A stretch of 13,870 nucleotides of DNA from VGWF01 sp964423465 (GTDB taxonomy: Bacteria > Verrucomicrobiota > Kiritimatiellia > PWTM01), in assembly GCA_964423465.1 (NCBI GenBank), contig CAYRFK010000132.1:1-13870 (forward strand). Direction: 5' to 3'. Below, one piece after another: positions 13,270-13,870 of this stretch. Each line of letters opens with the position of its first letter. Within the stretch, counting starts at the first letter, position 1. The notes below the pieces were generated by a model. That model did not search any database. It was not told the DNA's origin and was given only the letters and a program-made list of their open reading frames with translations. The translations under genes and the position numbers were made by a program.

Positions 13270-13870
13270 CGACGTAGTCCGCAAGATCGCACAGCAGCCC
13301 GGCATCAGGGCCCAGACCTGCGACCGCCATCCGCGCCTCGCCAATCAACTCCGCCGCGCGCGTGCGAGCGCCGGCGACGCCCCATGCCGCGACAGCACCG
13401 GCCTTCGCAAGGCGCTTATCGCTGCCGGTCGACTTGCCCATCTGCTCCGGTGTGGACGTGGCATCGAGGATGTCGTCGGCGATCTGGAACGCAAGACCCG
13501 CGCATTCACCGTACCGCGTCAGGGCCGCCAGCGCAGGCCCGGTCGCCCCCGCCGTGATCCCGCCCATGCGGCATGCGGCGCGGATGAGGGCGCCGGTCTT
13601 GCGGGTGTGAATCCACTCGACCTGTTCCGCTGTTGCGGGCTTCCCCTCGCCCTCCAAGTCGGCGCACTGTCCGCCGACCACGCCACGGCTTCCGGCAGCC
13701 GACGCCAGTTCCATGCCCAAAGCGCCCGGCGCGTACGGCGACGGCGCAGGCGTTCCGGCGAGGATCTCGAAGGCGAAGGTCAGGAGTGCGTCCCCGGCGA
13801 GGATCGCGGTCGCCTCGTCGAAGGCGACATGCAGGGTGGGCTTGCCGCGCCGGAGCGTGTCGTCATCCAT
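13253..13870 (-). CDS. ispA: Polyprenyl diphosphate synthase, IspA type (5' end off window)
   Basis: This is the C-terminal 205 residues of a short-chain trans-prenyl diphosphate synthase, which condenses IPP with allylic diphosphates to make geranyl, farnesyl or geranylgeranyl diphosphate. The fragment begins inside the first Asp-rich region: MDDDTLRRGKPTLH is the part that follows DDLPA in relatives, so the first DDxxD and roughly 80 residues lie beyond the right edge. The Met at 13870 is internal, not a start. Visible motifs are AGDALLTFAFE, GGQCADLEGEG, the HxRKTGALI segment, the second Asp-rich motif FQIADDILD (132-136 of the fragment) and GKSTGSDKRLAKAG. Product chain length cannot be judged without the residues before the first motif. 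Its stop overlaps the NUDIX 3' end by 17 bases. Confidence 0.92.
   Translation of the reverse strand: MDDDTLRRGKPTLHVAFDEATAILAGDALLTFAFEILAGTPAPSPYAPGALGMELASAAGSRGVVGGQCADLEGEGKPATAEQVEWIHTRKTGALIRAACRMGGITAGATGPALAALTRYGECAGLAFQIADDILDATSTPEQMGKSTGSDKRLAKAGAVAAWGVAGARTRAAELIGEARMAVAGLGPDAGLLCDLADYVVSRAT

Noticed and set aside
12544..13344. Upstream extension of the lipoprotein frame to 13344
   Set aside because: The real protein starts at the lipoprotein signal near 12543; the extension is antisense to the NUDIX gene and crosses the promoter.

Overview
The window is about 13.9 kb of GC-rich bacterial chromosome (roughly two-thirds G+C by eye). It holds fifteen protein genes, two of them cut by the window edges, in short operons on both strands. 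I see no rRNA, tRNA, CRISPR array, transposase or integrase. The gene content points to the Verrucomicrobiota/Kiritimatiellota side of the PVC superphylum: a compact UvrC, a secreted DUF1080 (PF06439) protein, a separate UVR-motif protein, a secreted protein with an FDRYQVILDR start, and a Gly-rich lipoprotein with an Ig-like tail. That placement is inference, not proof.

Left part (1-2756): uvrC on the minus strand runs off the left edge. It overlaps the gene before it, a TauE/SafE-type permease, by four bases (GTGA), so the two are translationally coupled. A divergent intergenic region follows, carrying an imperfect inverted repeat and a short paired element that recurs before another secreted-protein gene near 10.95 kb.

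Middle part (2757-9250): a secreted DUF1080 protein and a UVR-motif protein lie on the plus strand. A six-helix membrane protein and a small exported protein lie on the minus strand. Then comes a plus-strand cell-wall operon: a class B penicillin-binding protein (transpeptidase), a SEDS-family FtsW/RodA glycosyltransferase overlapping it by GTGA, and a DUF985 cupin three bases further on. The PBP and SEDS proteins should work as a pair in septal or lateral peptidoglycan synthesis.

Right part (9263-13870): panD (aspartate decarboxylase, making beta-alanine for pantothenate/CoA) lies 17 bases downstream of an AmrS-type radical SAM enzyme. Just upstream of amrS is the most striking non-coding object in the window, a perfect 42-bp palindrome at 10780-10821. 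It is built from two 17-bp palindromes whose centres are 21 bp apart, and looks like a double-dimer operator. Beyond it are a secreted protein, a convergent lipoprotein, an MTH1-like NUDIX hydrolase and the 3' part of a short-chain polyprenyl diphosphate synthase (IspA type).

Promoters can be read before several genes. Many have a TTGC(G/C)N -35 box with 16-17 bp spacing. Three genes have a -10 box only 6-9 bases before the ATG and no Shine-Dalgarno sequence, suggesting leaderless mRNAs, whereas the operon-internal genes have good Shine-Dalgarno sites.
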